In this document: positions 7,152-15,056 of the stretch, piece by piece
Layout: every line of letters starts with the position of its first letter
Position numbering within the stretch: the stretch's first letter is position 1
Source of the DNA: Streptomyces flaveus
GTDB taxonomy: Bacteria; Actinomycetota; Actinomycetes; Streptomycetales; Streptomycetaceae
Direction of reading: 5' to 3'
Length of the DNA stretch: 36,552 bases
Assembly: GCF_014647675.1 (NCBI RefSeq)
Contig: NZ_BMPQ01000024.1
Coordinates: forward strand, 569 to 37,120
The notes under the pieces: generated by a model
Databases searched by the model: none
Told to the model about the DNA's origin: nothing
Seen by the model: the letters and a program-made list of their open reading frames with translations, nothing else
Program-made: the position numbers and the translations under genes

Positions 7152-8639
7152 ATGCTCACCAAGTACCCCTATCTGCGGCAGGACTTCACCGCCTCGCTCG
7201 TCGTCTTCCTCGTCGCCCTGCCGCTGTGCGTGGGCGTCGCCGTCGCCTCCGGCGTACCGGCCGAACTCGGCCTGGTCACCGGCATCGTGGGCGGGCTCGT
7301 CACCGGGTTCCTGCCCGGCAGCAGCCTGCAGGTCTCGGGTCCGGCCGCCGGTCTGACCGTGCTGGTTTTCGAGGCCGTACGCGAGTTCGGGCTGCCCGTG
7401 CTCGGTGTCATCGTGCTGGCCACCGGACTGATCCAACTCCTCATGGGCGCCCTGAAGTTGGGGCGCTACTTCCGGGCCATCTCGGTGGCCGTCGTCGAGG
7501 GCATGCTGGCCGGGATCGGGCTCGTGCTGATCGCCGGGCAGCTCTACTCGGCGGCGGGCGTGGGGGCCCCGGCCTCCGGTCTGGCCAAGCTGGCCGGACT
7601 GCCGGGGTTGCTCGCCGACTCCGCCGGATCCGCCGAGGCGCTGGCCTCGCTCGGGCTCGGGGCCGGCACAATCGCCGTACTCGTGCTGTGGAAGCACCTG
7701 CCGCGGCAGGTCCGTACGGTGCCGGGGGCGCTCGGCGCGGTCGCGCTCGCCACGATCGTGGCGCTGGTGTTCTCGCTGCCCGTGGCGACCGTCGAGGTCC
7801 AGGGCCTGCTCGAATCGATCCAGCCGCCGGGGCTCGGCGCCTTCGGTGACCTGGCGAGCGTGGGCCTGCTGGGCACGATCGCGGCCTTCGTGCTGATCGC
7901 CTCCGCGGAGTCGCTGTTCAGCGCCGCCGCCGTGGACCGGCTGCACGACGGACCGCGGACCGAGTACGACAAGGAGCTGATGGCGCAGGGCGCGGGCAAC
8001 ACCGTCTGCGGTGTGCTGGGCGCGCTGCCGATGACCGCGGTCATCGTGCGCAGCTCCGCCAACGTCCAGGCGGGCGCGAAGACCAAGGCGTCCCGGGTGA
8101 TGCACGGCGTATGGCTGCTGCTGTTCGCGGCGCTGCTGCCCGCGGTGCTCGCCTACATTCCGCTGCCGGCACTCGCGGGCATCCTGGTGCACGCGGGCTG
8201 GAAGCTCATCCCGCTGCGGGGGATCGCGTCGATGTGGCGTGATCACCGGGGCGAGGCGCTGATCCTGATCGTCACGGCCGTGTCGATCGTCGCGGTGAAC
8301 ATGTTCGAGGGCGTCCTGATCGGGCTCGGTCTGGCCATCGCCAAGACGGCCTGGGAGGCCTCGCACATCAAGCTGGAGATCATCGACAAGGGGGCGGGTC
8401 CGGTACAGGCGTACCTGTCCGGCAACGCCACCTTCCTGCGGCTGCCGAAGATTCTCGACAGCCTGGAGGCGCTGCCCCAGGACCGGCCGGTGGAGCTGGA
8501 CCTGTCCGGACTGCACCACCTGGACCACGCCTGCCGTACGGCCCTGGAGAACTGGGCCGAGCGGCACAGCGCGACCGGGACGGAGCCGGTGAGGGTCAGC
8601 GCGTCCGGGGCCGAACCGGTGAAGGTCAACACGCCGTAG
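7152..8639 (+). CDS. SulP-family anion transporter (likely bicarbonate/sulfate)
   Basis: A 495-residue inner-membrane transporter with about ten or more hydrophobic segments. The first is preceded by KYPYLRQDFTASLVVFLVALPLCVGVA, typical of the SulP N-terminus. The 8th-10th segments carry SAESLFSAAAVDRLHDGPRTEYDKELMAQGAGN, the SulP signature region. The C-terminus (about 430-480) is a short STAS-like domain (VELDLSGLHHLDHACRTAL), then a low-complexity tail. The start is ATG at 7152, not the upstream in-frame GTG, because it follows the carbonic anhydrase stop by 7 nt. Pairing with carbonic anhydrase favours bicarbonate as substrate, as for BicA-like proteins, but this is inference. Confidence 0.92.
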   Translation: MLTKYPYLRQDFTASLVVFLVALPLCVGVAVASGVPAELGLVTGIVGGLVTGFLPGSSLQVSGPAAGLTVLVFEAVREFGLPVLGVIVLATGLIQLLMGALKLGRYFRAISVAVVEGMLAGIGLVLIAGQLYSAAGVGAPASGLAKLAGLPGLLADSAGSAEALASLGLGAGTIAVLVLWKHLPRQVRTVPGALGAVALATIVALVFSLPVATVEVQGLLESIQPPGLGAFGDLASVGLLGTIAAFVLIASAESLFSAAAVDRLHDGPRTEYDKELMAQGAGNTVCGVLGALPMTAVIVRSSANVQAGAKTKASRVMHGVWLLLFAALLPAVLAYIPLPALAGILVHAGWKLIPLRGIASMWRDHRGEALILIVTAVSIVAVNMFEGVLIGLGLAIAKTAWEASHIKLEIIDKGAGPVQAYLSGNATFLRLPKILDSLEALPQDRPVELDLSGLHHLDHACRTALENWAERHSATGTEPVRVSASGAEPVKVNTP

Positions 8640-8664
8640 CCGGACCTCACCACCTGTGATCAGA

Positions 8665-8698
8665 CCTGGTCCGAGGCTCGACCGAGCCTCGGACCAGG
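8665..8698 (+). terminator. 15-bp hairpin terminator after the SulP gene
   Basis: CCTGGTCCGAGGCTC (8665-8679) and its exact complement (8684-8698) enclose a 4-nt loop, 26 nt after the SulP stop. No U-tract follows, as is common for Streptomyces terminators. It probably ends the carbonic anhydrase-SulP transcript. Confidence 0.8.
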
Positions 8699-8722
8699 CA
8701 TACCGTTACAGGCATACCGTTA
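8696..8722. repeat. Tandem 13-bp direct repeat before the slipin gene
   Basis: AGGCATACCGTTA occurs at 8696-8708 and again at 8710-8722, one base apart (14-nt period, just over one helical turn). The first copy overlaps the outer base pairs of the terminator. Spacing and position, about 100 nt upstream of the slipin start, suggest a binding site for a regulator or the promoter of the next gene. Confidence 0.55.
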
Positions 8723-8819
8723 AAAGAACGACATAGAGCGGTTCAGAGCGACGTAAGCGGCGACTCGAAACGGGCAGGGGCTCGAACGGCGGAGACTCGC
8801 ACGGCAGGGGGTCGTCATC

Positions 8820-9728
8820 ATGCTTGAGGAGTTGGTGGCCGCGGGCGTGGCGGCCGGGAGCGCGGGGCTGGTGTACCTCGCGGCGGCGGCACGGATCGTC
8901 AGGCAGTACGAGCGGGGTGTCGTCCTGCGGCTCGGGCGGCTGCGCGATGAGCCGCGCCCGCCCGGGTTCACCATGATCATCCCCGCCATCGACAAGCTGC
9001 ACAAGGTGAACATGCAGATCGTGACGATGCCCGTGCCCGCCCAGGAGGGCATCACGCGGGACAACGTCACGGTGCGGGTCGACGCGGTCGTCTACTTCAA
9101 GGTGGTCGACGCGGCAGCCGCGATCATCCGGGTCGAGGACTACCGCTTCGCGGTCTCGCAGATGGCGCAGACCTCGCTGCGCTCGATCATCGGCAAGAGC
9201 GACCTCGACGACCTCCTGTCGGACCGCGAGAAACTCAACCAGGGCCTGGAGCTGATGATCGACAGCCCGGCGGTGGGCTGGGGTGTGCAGGTCGACCGGG
9301 TCGAGATCAAGGACGTGTCGCTGCCGGAGACGATGAAGCGGTCGATGGCCCGGCAGGCCGAGGCCGACCGGGAGCGTCGGGCCCGGATCATCAACGCCGA
9401 CGCGGAACTCCAGGCCTCGAAGAAGCTGTCGCAGGCCGCCGGGGTGATGTCCGACCAGCCCGCCGCGCTCCAACTGCGGCTGCTGCAAACGGTGGTGGCG
9501 GTCGCGGCCGAGAAGAACTCGACGCTGGTGCTGCCGTTCCCGGTGGAGCTGCTGCGGTTCCTGGAGCGGGCGCAGCAGGCCGCGCCGGCGCTTGGCGAAC
9601 GGGAACGGAGCGAGCCCACGAGTCCCCCGGCTGTCCCGACTCCCCCACCGTCCCCGACTCCCCCGCCGCCCGGGTCGCCTGGCGATCAGTCGCCGTCCGA
9701 GTCACCCGAGTCGTCTGACGATCAGTGA
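8820..9728 (+). CDS. SPFH/Band 7 (slipin/stomatin-like) membrane protein
   Basis: A 302-residue protein with a hydrophobic N-terminal anchor (about 5-25) and then the Band 7 domain: QYERGVVLRLGRL, PGFTMIIPAIDKLHKV, TRDNVTVRVDAVVYFKV, and the helical VGWGVQVDRVEIKDVSLPE segment (30-190). A charged coiled-coil-prone region (KRSMARQAEADRERRARIINADAE) follows. The last 40 residues are an unusual Pro/Ser-rich tail (PPAVPTPPPSPTPPPP). Slipins scaffold membrane microdomains, often with NfeD proteins; no nfeD gene is next to it here. Start ATG 8820 is preceded by AGGGGGTC. Confidence 0.92.
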   Translation: MLEELVAAGVAAGSAGLVYLAAAARIVRQYERGVVLRLGRLRDEPRPPGFTMIIPAIDKLHKVNMQIVTMPVPAQEGITRDNVTVRVDAVVYFKVVDAAAAIIRVEDYRFAVSQMAQTSLRSIIGKSDLDDLLSDREKLNQGLELMIDSPAVGWGVQVDRVEIKDVSLPETMKRSMARQAEADRERRARIINADAELQASKKLSQAAGVMSDQPAALQLRLLQTVVAVAAEKNSTLVLPFPVELLRFLERAQQAAPALGERERSEPTSPPAVPTPPPSPTPPPPGSPGDQSPSESPESSDDQ

Positions 9729-9748
9729 GGCGCCACGCCACGCGCGTG

Positions 9749-9781
9749 GTTCACTCAGCCCTCACCGCGTGGTACACACGT
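9749..9781 (+). promoter_or_regulatory. Possible PHO box upstream of phoX
   Basis: GTTCACTCAGC (9749-9759), CCTCACCGCGT (9760-9770) and GGTACACACGT (9771-9781) resemble consecutive 11-nt units of the PhoP box, whose units begin GTTCACC in Streptomyces. The first unit fits best; the others are degenerate. The position, 50-80 nt before a PhoX phosphatase, is what phosphate control would predict. Confidence 0.4.
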
Positions 9782-9831
9782 GCGGGTCACAGTCCTGTCC
9801 GCATCCTGTCCGCCAACAGGAAGGTCGCCCC

Positions 9832-11208
9832 ATGTCCGCCACACGACGGCAAGTACTCGCCCGGTCCGGTGCCCTGGGAGCAGGCATCGCGTTCTCCGGT
9901 GCCCTGTCCGAACTCTTCGCCGGTACGGCCACCGCGCTGGGCCACTCCGGATACGGCCCCCTCGTCCCCGACCCCAAGGGCCTGCTCGACCTGCCGAAAG
10001 GTTTCCGCTATCGCGTGCTGTCCCGCGAGGGCGACGAACTCCGCTCCGGAGAGGGCAAGGTGCCCGGCAACCACGACGGGATGGCCGCCTTCGCCGGGCG
10101 TTCCGCGGACAGGCACTCAGGCCGCGTCCACCTGGTCCGCAACCACGAGAACCGCAACACCGCGACACTCGCCGTCCCGACGGTCGAGGGGCTGACGTAC
10201 GACCCGATGGGCAAGGGCGGCTGTACGACGCTGACGCTCGACGAGCGCGGGAAGGTGCTCGGGGAACGGGTCGCCATCGCCGGTACCGCCGTCAACTGCG
10301 CGGGCGGGCCGACCCCTTGGGGCACCTGGCTGACCTGCGAGGAGAACGAGGACAAGGCCGGCACCAACGGCTACACCAAGGACCACGGCTTCATCTTCGA
10401 GGTCGACCCGGCCGATCCGCACCGTACGGGCGCCGTGCCCCTCACCGCGATGGGCCGCTTCCAGCACGAGGCGATCGCCGTCGACCCGAAGCGCGGCATC
10501 GTCTACGAGACCGAGGACGCCTTCGAGAAGCCCTTCGGTCTCTTCTACCGCTTCCTGCCCAACAAGCCCGAGGGCGGCTGCGGTTCGCTCCGCGCGGGCG
10601 GCCGGCTCCAGGCGATGCGCGTGCCGGGCGTACCGGACCTCTCCACGATCCAGGAGACGGGCGCCACGTTCGACGGCATCGAGTGGGCGGACGTACCGGA
10701 CCCGTTGGCCGCCCAGACCCCCATCCGCCTCCAGAACTTCGGCCCCAAGGGCATCACCCACGCCCAGAAACTGGAGGGCTGCTACTGGGGCGGACGGAGC
10801 GTGTACTTCGTCTCCTCCTTCGCCCGCAGCGCCGAGGGCTCCGCCGCCGACCACTACGGCCAGATCTGGCGCTACGACCCCGACGCCCGCCGCCTGACCC
10901 TGGTGATCGTCTTCGGCCCCGACACCGACGTACAACTCCCCGGCGAATCCCCCGACAACATCGCCCTGGCCCCCACCGGCGGTCTGATGGTCTGCGAGGA
11001 CGGCGAGGGCGCCCAGCACGTGTACGGCGTGACGCGCCGCGGCGAGGTGTACGCGATGGCCCGCAACCGCCAGAACATCGGCACGCCCGAGGAGCCGGAG
11101 TGGGGCGAGTTCGCGGGCGTCACCTTCTCCCCGGACGGCAAGACGATGTACGTGAACTGCTATCGCCCGGGGACGACGTTCGCGGTGACGGGGCCCTGGC
11201 GAAGGTAG
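9832..11208 (+). CDS. PhoX-family (DUF839) Tat-exported phosphatase
   Basis: A 458-residue protein of the PhoX/DUF839 family, calcium/iron-dependent alkaline phosphatases that release phosphate from organic esters outside the cell. The N-terminus SATRRQVLARSGALGAGIAF is a twin-arginine signal with RR at 5-6. The mature part has FRYRVLSREGDEL, HDGMAAF, LVRNHENR (around 95-105), PWGTWLTCEEN (about 158-168), GRFQHEAIAVDP (about 203) and PDNIALAPTGGLMVCEDG (about 375), all typical. Start ATG 9832 follows AGGAAGG; the in-frame extension into the preceding gene is not real. It is 103 nt after the slipin stop, with a possible PHO box between. Confidence 0.9.
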   Translation: MSATRRQVLARSGALGAGIAFSGALSELFAGTATALGHSGYGPLVPDPKGLLDLPKGFRYRVLSREGDELRSGEGKVPGNHDGMAAFAGRSADRHSGRVHLVRNHENRNTATLAVPTVEGLTYDPMGKGGCTTLTLDERGKVLGERVAIAGTAVNCAGGPTPWGTWLTCEENEDKAGTNGYTKDHGFIFEVDPADPHRTGAVPLTAMGRFQHEAIAVDPKRGIVYETEDAFEKPFGLFYRFLPNKPEGGCGSLRAGGRLQAMRVPGVPDLSTIQETGATFDGIEWADVPDPLAAQTPIRLQNFGPKGITHAQKLEGCYWGGRSVYFVSSFARSAEGSAADHYGQIWRYDPDARRLTLVIVFGPDTDVQLPGESPDNIALAPTGGLMVCEDGEGAQHVYGVTRRGEVYAMARNRQNIGTPEEPEWGEFAGVTFSPDGKTMYVNCYRPGTTFAVTGPWRR

Positions 11209-11334
11209 CCCGCCACGCGATGCCGGGCGATTCATCACCACGGCTGCTGAAAGCGATCAGGTTCTCGTGTTGGACGGCAAAAACGTCGAGGTGGAGGCTG
11301 GGCGTACCGAATGACTCCCCCAGGAGGAACCTCC

Positions 11335-12195
11335 ATGCAGACACGCACCATCGGTGAGGTCCAGGTCGGCGCGATCGGTCTGGGCGGTATGCCGATGTCC
11401 ATCGAGGGGCGCCCCGACGAGCGGCGTTCGGTCGCGACGATCCACGCCGCGCTGGAGGCCGGCGTGACCCTGATCGACACCGCGGACGCCTACCACCTGC
11501 ACGCCCACGAGGTCGGCCACAACGAGTCCCTGATCGCTCGTGCGGTGGCCGAGTACGGCGGAGACACCTCTGACGTGCTGATCGCGACGAAGGGCGGTCA
11601 CCTGCGTCCGGGCGACGGCTCATGGACGCAGAACGGCTCGCCGGAGTACCTGAAGAAGGCCTGCGACGCGTCGCTTGAGCGGCTCGGCGTCGAGGCCATC
11701 GGGCTCTATCAGTTCCACCGGCCGGACCCGAGGGTCCCCTACGCGGAGTCGGTCGGGGCGATCCGCGATCTGCTGGACGCGGGCAAGATCCGCTTCGCGG
11801 GCATCTCCAACGCCGATCCCGATCAGATCCGGCAGGCGGGCGAGATCCTCGGCGGTCGGCTGGTGAGCGTGCAGAACCAGTTCTCGCCCAAATTCCGCTC
11901 CAGCGAACCTGAGTTGGAGCTCTGCGCGGAACTGGGCATCGCGTTCCTGCCGTGGAGCCCGCTGGGCGGGATCGCACAGGCCGGTGAGCTGGGCTCGCGG
12001 TTCGCCGTGTTCGCGGACGTGGCGCAGGCGCACGGCGTGAGCCCGCAGCAGGTGTGCCTGGCGTGGATGCTCGCGAAGGCGCCGGTGGTGATACCGATTC
12101 CGGGCTCCTCACGCCCCGAGACCATCCGCGACTCGGTCGCCGCGACGGAGCTGAAGCTGTCCGCCGAGGAGCTGGCCCGACTGGACGCGGCGTAA
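11335..12195 (+). CDS. Aldo/keto reductase
   Basis: A 286-residue NADPH-dependent oxidoreductase with the (beta/alpha)8 fold. The catalytic tetrad is visible: D48, Y53 (LIDTADAY), K86 (IATKGG) and H128 (LYQFHRPDP). Cofactor-binding elements follow: GISNADPDQI, VQNQFSP, LPWSPLGGIAQAG and IPIPGSSRPETIRDSV near the C-terminus. The start chosen is ATG 11335, 7 nt after AGGAGG; an in-frame ATG at 11311 lies before that site. Substrate cannot be read from sequence. Its 3' side carries composite repeat copy B. Confidence 0.93.
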   Translation: MQTRTIGEVQVGAIGLGGMPMSIEGRPDERRSVATIHAALEAGVTLIDTADAYHLHAHEVGHNESLIARAVAEYGGDTSDVLIATKGGHLRPGDGSWTQNGSPEYLKKACDASLERLGVEAIGLYQFHRPDPRVPYAESVGAIRDLLDAGKIRFAGISNADPDQIRQAGEILGGRLVSVQNQFSPKFRSSEPELELCAELGIAFLPWSPLGGIAQAGELGSRFAVFADVAQAHGVSPQQVCLAWMLAKAPVVIPIPGSSRPETIRDSVAATELKLSAEELARLDAA

Positions 12196-12249
12196 CCGAG
12201 TGCCTCCGGCGGTGGGGCGGCTGGGTTCGTTGTCGGCTGCGGCGCCGTC

Positions 12250-12433
12250 GTGGCTGGTCGCGCAGTTCCCCGCGCCCCTGGGTGGGTGGTGGGTGCGGGG
12301 CCGCGGTCCGGTGCGTCAGCCCGTCGCCAACAGGGCATACGGCCCTGGCCTGGTACAAGGCCCTGGTCCTCCGAGACCGAAGCTACGCGACGGGCATACG
12401 ACGCACCGGCCCACGCCCCCTCCCGCCGGAGGG
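12250..12433 (+). repeat. Composite intergenic repeat, copy B (28-nt core plus hairpin)
   Basis: This is the inverted partner of copy A (2865-3046), near-identical over about 180 nt. The core is at 12250-12277 (TGGCTGGTCGCGCAG...CGCGCCCC). The outer stem is 12308-12317 with 12400-12409, the inner stem 12319-12327 with 12387-12395. The unit ends with the CCCGCCGGAGGG stretch. It starts 54 nt after the aldo/keto reductase stop, in the same core-then-hairpin order relative to transcription as copy A. Such inverted copies are substrates for inversion by recombination. Confidence 0.85.
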
Positions 12434-12490
12434 CAAAGGAAGGGTTTCGTCGTGGCGTGGGTGACTGAAGTCGCAGGCTTTTTGCCTTCA

Positions 12491-12518
12491 GGGGCGCGGG
12501 GAACTGCGCGACCAGCCA
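12491..12518 (-). repeat. 28-nt 3'-end repeat core, downstream of the ABC permease
   Basis: An exact copy of the core found in the composite repeats (on the minus strand TGGCTGGTCGCGCAG...). On the minus strand it begins 75 nt past the stop of the 12594-13271 gene and is followed by a short stem-loop, CTGAAG...CTTCAG. Confidence 0.8.
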
Positions 12519-12593
12519 CAACGCACCCGCAGCCGCGACACGCAGTGTCACCCACCACCCCCGTAGGCGCCCCGCCCAACCGCCGGACGGCGA

Positions 12594-13271
12594 TCAGCCT
12601 CGGCGGGTGGTGAGCGCGCAAGCCACCGCAATGGCCGCCGCTGCCGTCGCGCCGGCACCGATCAGCGGCAGCAGAGGCGCCGGTACCGTCCCCGCCTGCG
12701 AGCCCGTCACCAGGTCGCTGATCGCCGCCCGCGCAGGCGAACCCGTCACCACCAGCGCCAGCACCGCCCCGAGCAGCATCGCCGGAACCGCCCGGCCGGG
12801 CGACCGCAGCAGCGGCCACGTCGTGAGCGCGCCCACGGCCGTGCCCAGCAGGGCGCATACCAGCGCGGCGACGAGCCCGGCCCCGCCCGCCGGGAGGATG
12901 GGCAGGCGCGTCTGGTGGTTCGTGCTGGTCGGATCGCTGATCACCGTCACGACGACCGTCGCCACCACCCCGAGCAGCGCCGCCGCGCCGAACGCCGTGA
13001 GCAGGCAGGCCAGATGCGCTCGCACGGGCCCCGCCGCCGCGCCCACACAACTCCGGGCCGCGGGCGGTTCGTTGGTGGCGCAGATCCGTACGAACCAGGC
13101 GGCGACCGGGAGTACGGCGGCGGCCGCGTAACCGAGCGAGTCCAGTATCGGCTGGCCCGTCTGGACTCCGACGGCCAGGAACACCGCGTACAGGATGACC
13201 GGCGGTAGCCAGCGCTGCGAACGCAGCAGGAGGGCCGCCTGGTAGCGGAGGAGGGGGCGGAGGGCGGTCAT
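12594..13271 (-). CDS. ABC transporter membrane protein (partner of the ATPase upstream)
   Basis: A 225-residue integral membrane protein with about six hydrophobic segments (roughly 25-40, 45-63, 92-111, 125-150, 163-180, 197-222). It has no recognisable family motif; size and position next to an ABC ATPase indicate the permease subunit of an exporter. Its ATG at 13271 overlaps the ATPase stop by 4 nt (ATGA), so translation is coupled. The substrate is unknown. The segment TNEPPAARSC between the second and third membrane helices resembles a cytosolic coupling loop. Confidence 0.8.
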   Translation of the reverse strand: MTALRPLLRYQAALLLRSQRWLPPVILYAVFLAVGVQTGQPILDSLGYAAAAVLPVAAWFVRICATNEPPAARSCVGAAAGPVRAHLACLLTAFGAAALLGVVATVVVTVISDPTSTNHQTRLPILPAGGAGLVAALVCALLGTAVGALTTWPLLRSPGRAVPAMLLGAVLALVVTGSPARAAISDLVTGSQAGTVPAPLLPLIGAGATAAAAIAVACALTTRRG

Positions 13272-14173
13272 GAGCGGACCTCGGCATCCGTGTCGGCAGA
13301 GCGGGACGTCAGTACGCCGTTCGCGGCGGACTCCTCCCCCACGCTGATCACATGCCACGGCGGGCGGGTCGTCAGCAAAGTCCTGAGAACAGTGTCCGAG
13401 TGGGTCTCGGGGACGGTGAGGCGGAGCCTTCCGGGCCCCGGCTCCTCGACGGACACCGTCAGCCGTGTCGCCTCGGCGGGCGGCTCGACACCCGCCGATC
13501 CCTCGACCTCGACGACCACGTACGAATCCCGCGGCGCCGAACTCCCCGTAACCGCACGCAAGTTGCCGTCGACCACCGCGTACGTCGCGTCCGGCACCCC
13601 CGCCAGCCGCCGCGGGTCGTGGTCGACGAACACCACCGTGCCGCCGACGGCCGTGCGCTCCAGCACCGCCCGCTCCAGTTCCGCGCGGGCGGCCCTGTCG
13701 AGGCCGGACCAGGCCTCGTCGAGGACGAGGAGTTCCGGTTCGGCGAGCAGGGCCTGGGCGACCGCGACCTTCTGGCTGGTGCCCTTGGAGAGTTCCGACA
13801 TCGCCGTACGGGCGTACTCGGCGGCGCCCAGGCGCTCCAGCCACTCGACCGCGGCACGGGCTGCCTCCGCACGGGAGAGGCCGTGGATGCTGCCGAGGTG
13901 GATCAGATAGCCGGCCGCGGTGAAGGGCAGGGCGGCAGGGAAGCGCTCGGGGACGTACGCGGTGCGCGGACGGCCGGTGATGCGGCCCTCGGTGGGGGCG
14001 TCGATTCCGGCGAGCAGGCACAGCAGGGTCGATTTGCCGGTGCCGTTGGCGCCCTCGACGCGCGTCAGGGTGCCTGGGGCCAGCGTGAGGTCGACGCCGC
14101 GCAGAACCCATGGGGCGGCGCGGCCGAGGCCGTAGCGGCGACCGACCCCCTCAAGCAGCAACTCGCGATTCAT
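13268..14173 (-). CDS. ABC transporter ATP-binding protein
   Basis: A 301-residue ATPase. Walker A is GANGTGKST (41-49), the ABC signature is the variant LSKGTSQ (128-134), Walker B LLVLDEA (148-154), and the switch His is H185 (VFVDHD). The Q-loop region reads AYVPERFPAALPF, without a clear Gln, as in some exporter ATPases. A C-terminal extension of about 90 residues (210-301) holds two strand-rich stretches of unknown role. The start is ATG 14173, 9 nt after GGTGAGG; ATG 14182 lies directly against that site and is less likely. It probably powers an exporter with the overlapping downstream gene. Confidence 0.92.
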   Translation of the reverse strand: MNRELLLEGVGRRYGLGRAAPWVLRGVDLTLAPGTLTRVEGANGTGKSTLLCLLAGIDAPTEGRITGRPRTAYVPERFPAALPFTAAGYLIHLGSIHGLSRAEAARAAVEWLERLGAAEYARTAMSELSKGTSQKVAVAQALLAEPELLVLDEAWSGLDRAARAELERAVLERTAVGGTVVFVDHDPRRLAGVPDATYAVVDGNLRAVTGSSAPRDSYVVVEVEGSAGVEPPAEATRLTVSVEEPGPGRLRLTVPETHSDTVLRTLLTTRPPWHVISVGEESAANGVLTSRSADTDAEVRS

Positions 14174-14244
14174 GCGGGCCATCCTCACCCGTACGTTCGG
14201 ATGCGCGCAGAGGAACCGATCTTCCGCCTGGCAGACTGGAGGGC

Positions 14245-15015
14245 GTGAGCAGCGACCAGACGAGCACCCCGGGCGGCCAGGCCGACAGTGAGGACAGCCC
14301 CTTCCGCCATGAGCAGACCGCCCGCGACAAGGCGCCGCAGTACGTGCTGCCGTTGGTCGTCCGTATCGAGCGGAGCGAGCCCCCGGCGCGTACGGACGCA
14401 CTCGAAACCGCTGCCCGCGCCGTCCTGGTGATGCTCGGCGACGAGCGGTCGCAAGGGGACGGCGAGTGGGCGCAGGCCATGCGGGATTGGCAGGACGCCC
14501 GGATCCGCAAGGTGGTGCGGCGGGCGCGCGGCGCCGAATGGCGGCGGGCCGAGGCATTGCCCGGCATCACGGTCACCGGCAGGTCGGCCGAGGTGCGCGT
14601 CTTCCCGCCGGTCCCCCTGGACGGCTGGCCCAAGGACCTGGCCCGCCTCCAGGTCTCCGGCACGGAACTCGACGACCCTGAAGCACCGGGGGACCCCGAC
14701 CCGACGGCCCCCGTGCTCTGGATGAGCCCCGATGTCGACATGTCGGCCGGCAAGTCCATGGCCCAGGCCGGCCACGGCGCCCAACTCGCCTGGTGGGAAC
14801 TCCCCGACGAGGCCCGCACCGCCTGGCGCGACGCCGGCTTCCCCCTCTCCGTCCGCACCCCGCCTCCCGCCCTGTGGGCCCAACTCACCATGAGCGGGCT
14901 TCCGTTGGTACGCGACGCGGGCTTCACGGAGATCGCGCCCGGGCTGACCGTCGCGGTCGAGGGACACGAGCGGGTCGGCGCCCTGCCGGAAGGCGCGCGA
15001 CGCCCGGCCACCTGA
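14245..15015 (+). CDS. Peptidyl-tRNA hydrolase, PTH2-type
   Basis: A 256-residue protein. The segment MSPDVDMSAGKSMAQAGHGAQLA (about 160-182) matches the PTH2 fold's active-site strand-loop-helix (consensus D..M..GK.AAQ..HA), and LPLVRDAGFTEIAPGLTVAVEG forms the second half of that domain. PTH2 enzymes release peptides from peptidyl-tRNA and are otherwise typical of archaea and eukaryotes; actinobacteria carry fused or divergent forms. The first 120 residues (VRIERSEPPARTDALETAARAVLVML) have no clear assignment. GTG 14245 follows GGAGGG very closely; CAGACT 8 nt upstream could be a -10 box of a leaderless mRNA. It is divergent from the ABC genes. Confidence 0.75.
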   Translation: MSSDQTSTPGGQADSEDSPFRHEQTARDKAPQYVLPLVVRIERSEPPARTDALETAARAVLVMLGDERSQGDGEWAQAMRDWQDARIRKVVRRARGAEWRRAEALPGITVTGRSAEVRVFPPVPLDGWPKDLARLQVSGTELDDPEAPGDPDPTAPVLWMSPDVDMSAGKSMAQAGHGAQLAWWELPDEARTAWRDAGFPLSVRTPPPALWAQLTMSGLPLVRDAGFTEIAPGLTVAVEGHERVGALPEGARRPAT

Positions 15016-15056
15016 GGCTGAGTAGGCGGCGTCGTCCGGCAGAGCGACGGCTTCCC

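Larger units (their letters stand above)
12196..12593. other. Gene-free region between convergent genes, holding two repeat cores
   Basis: The aldo/keto reductase (+) and the ABC permease (-) converge here. The region holds composite copy B (12250-12433) and a second 28-nt core in opposite orientation (12491-12518). Next to the second core, CTTCAG and CTGAAG flank a GCAAAAAGC stretch (about 12463-12491), a small stem-loop with a T-rich run on the plus strand. No coding frame is convincing. Confidence 0.7.
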
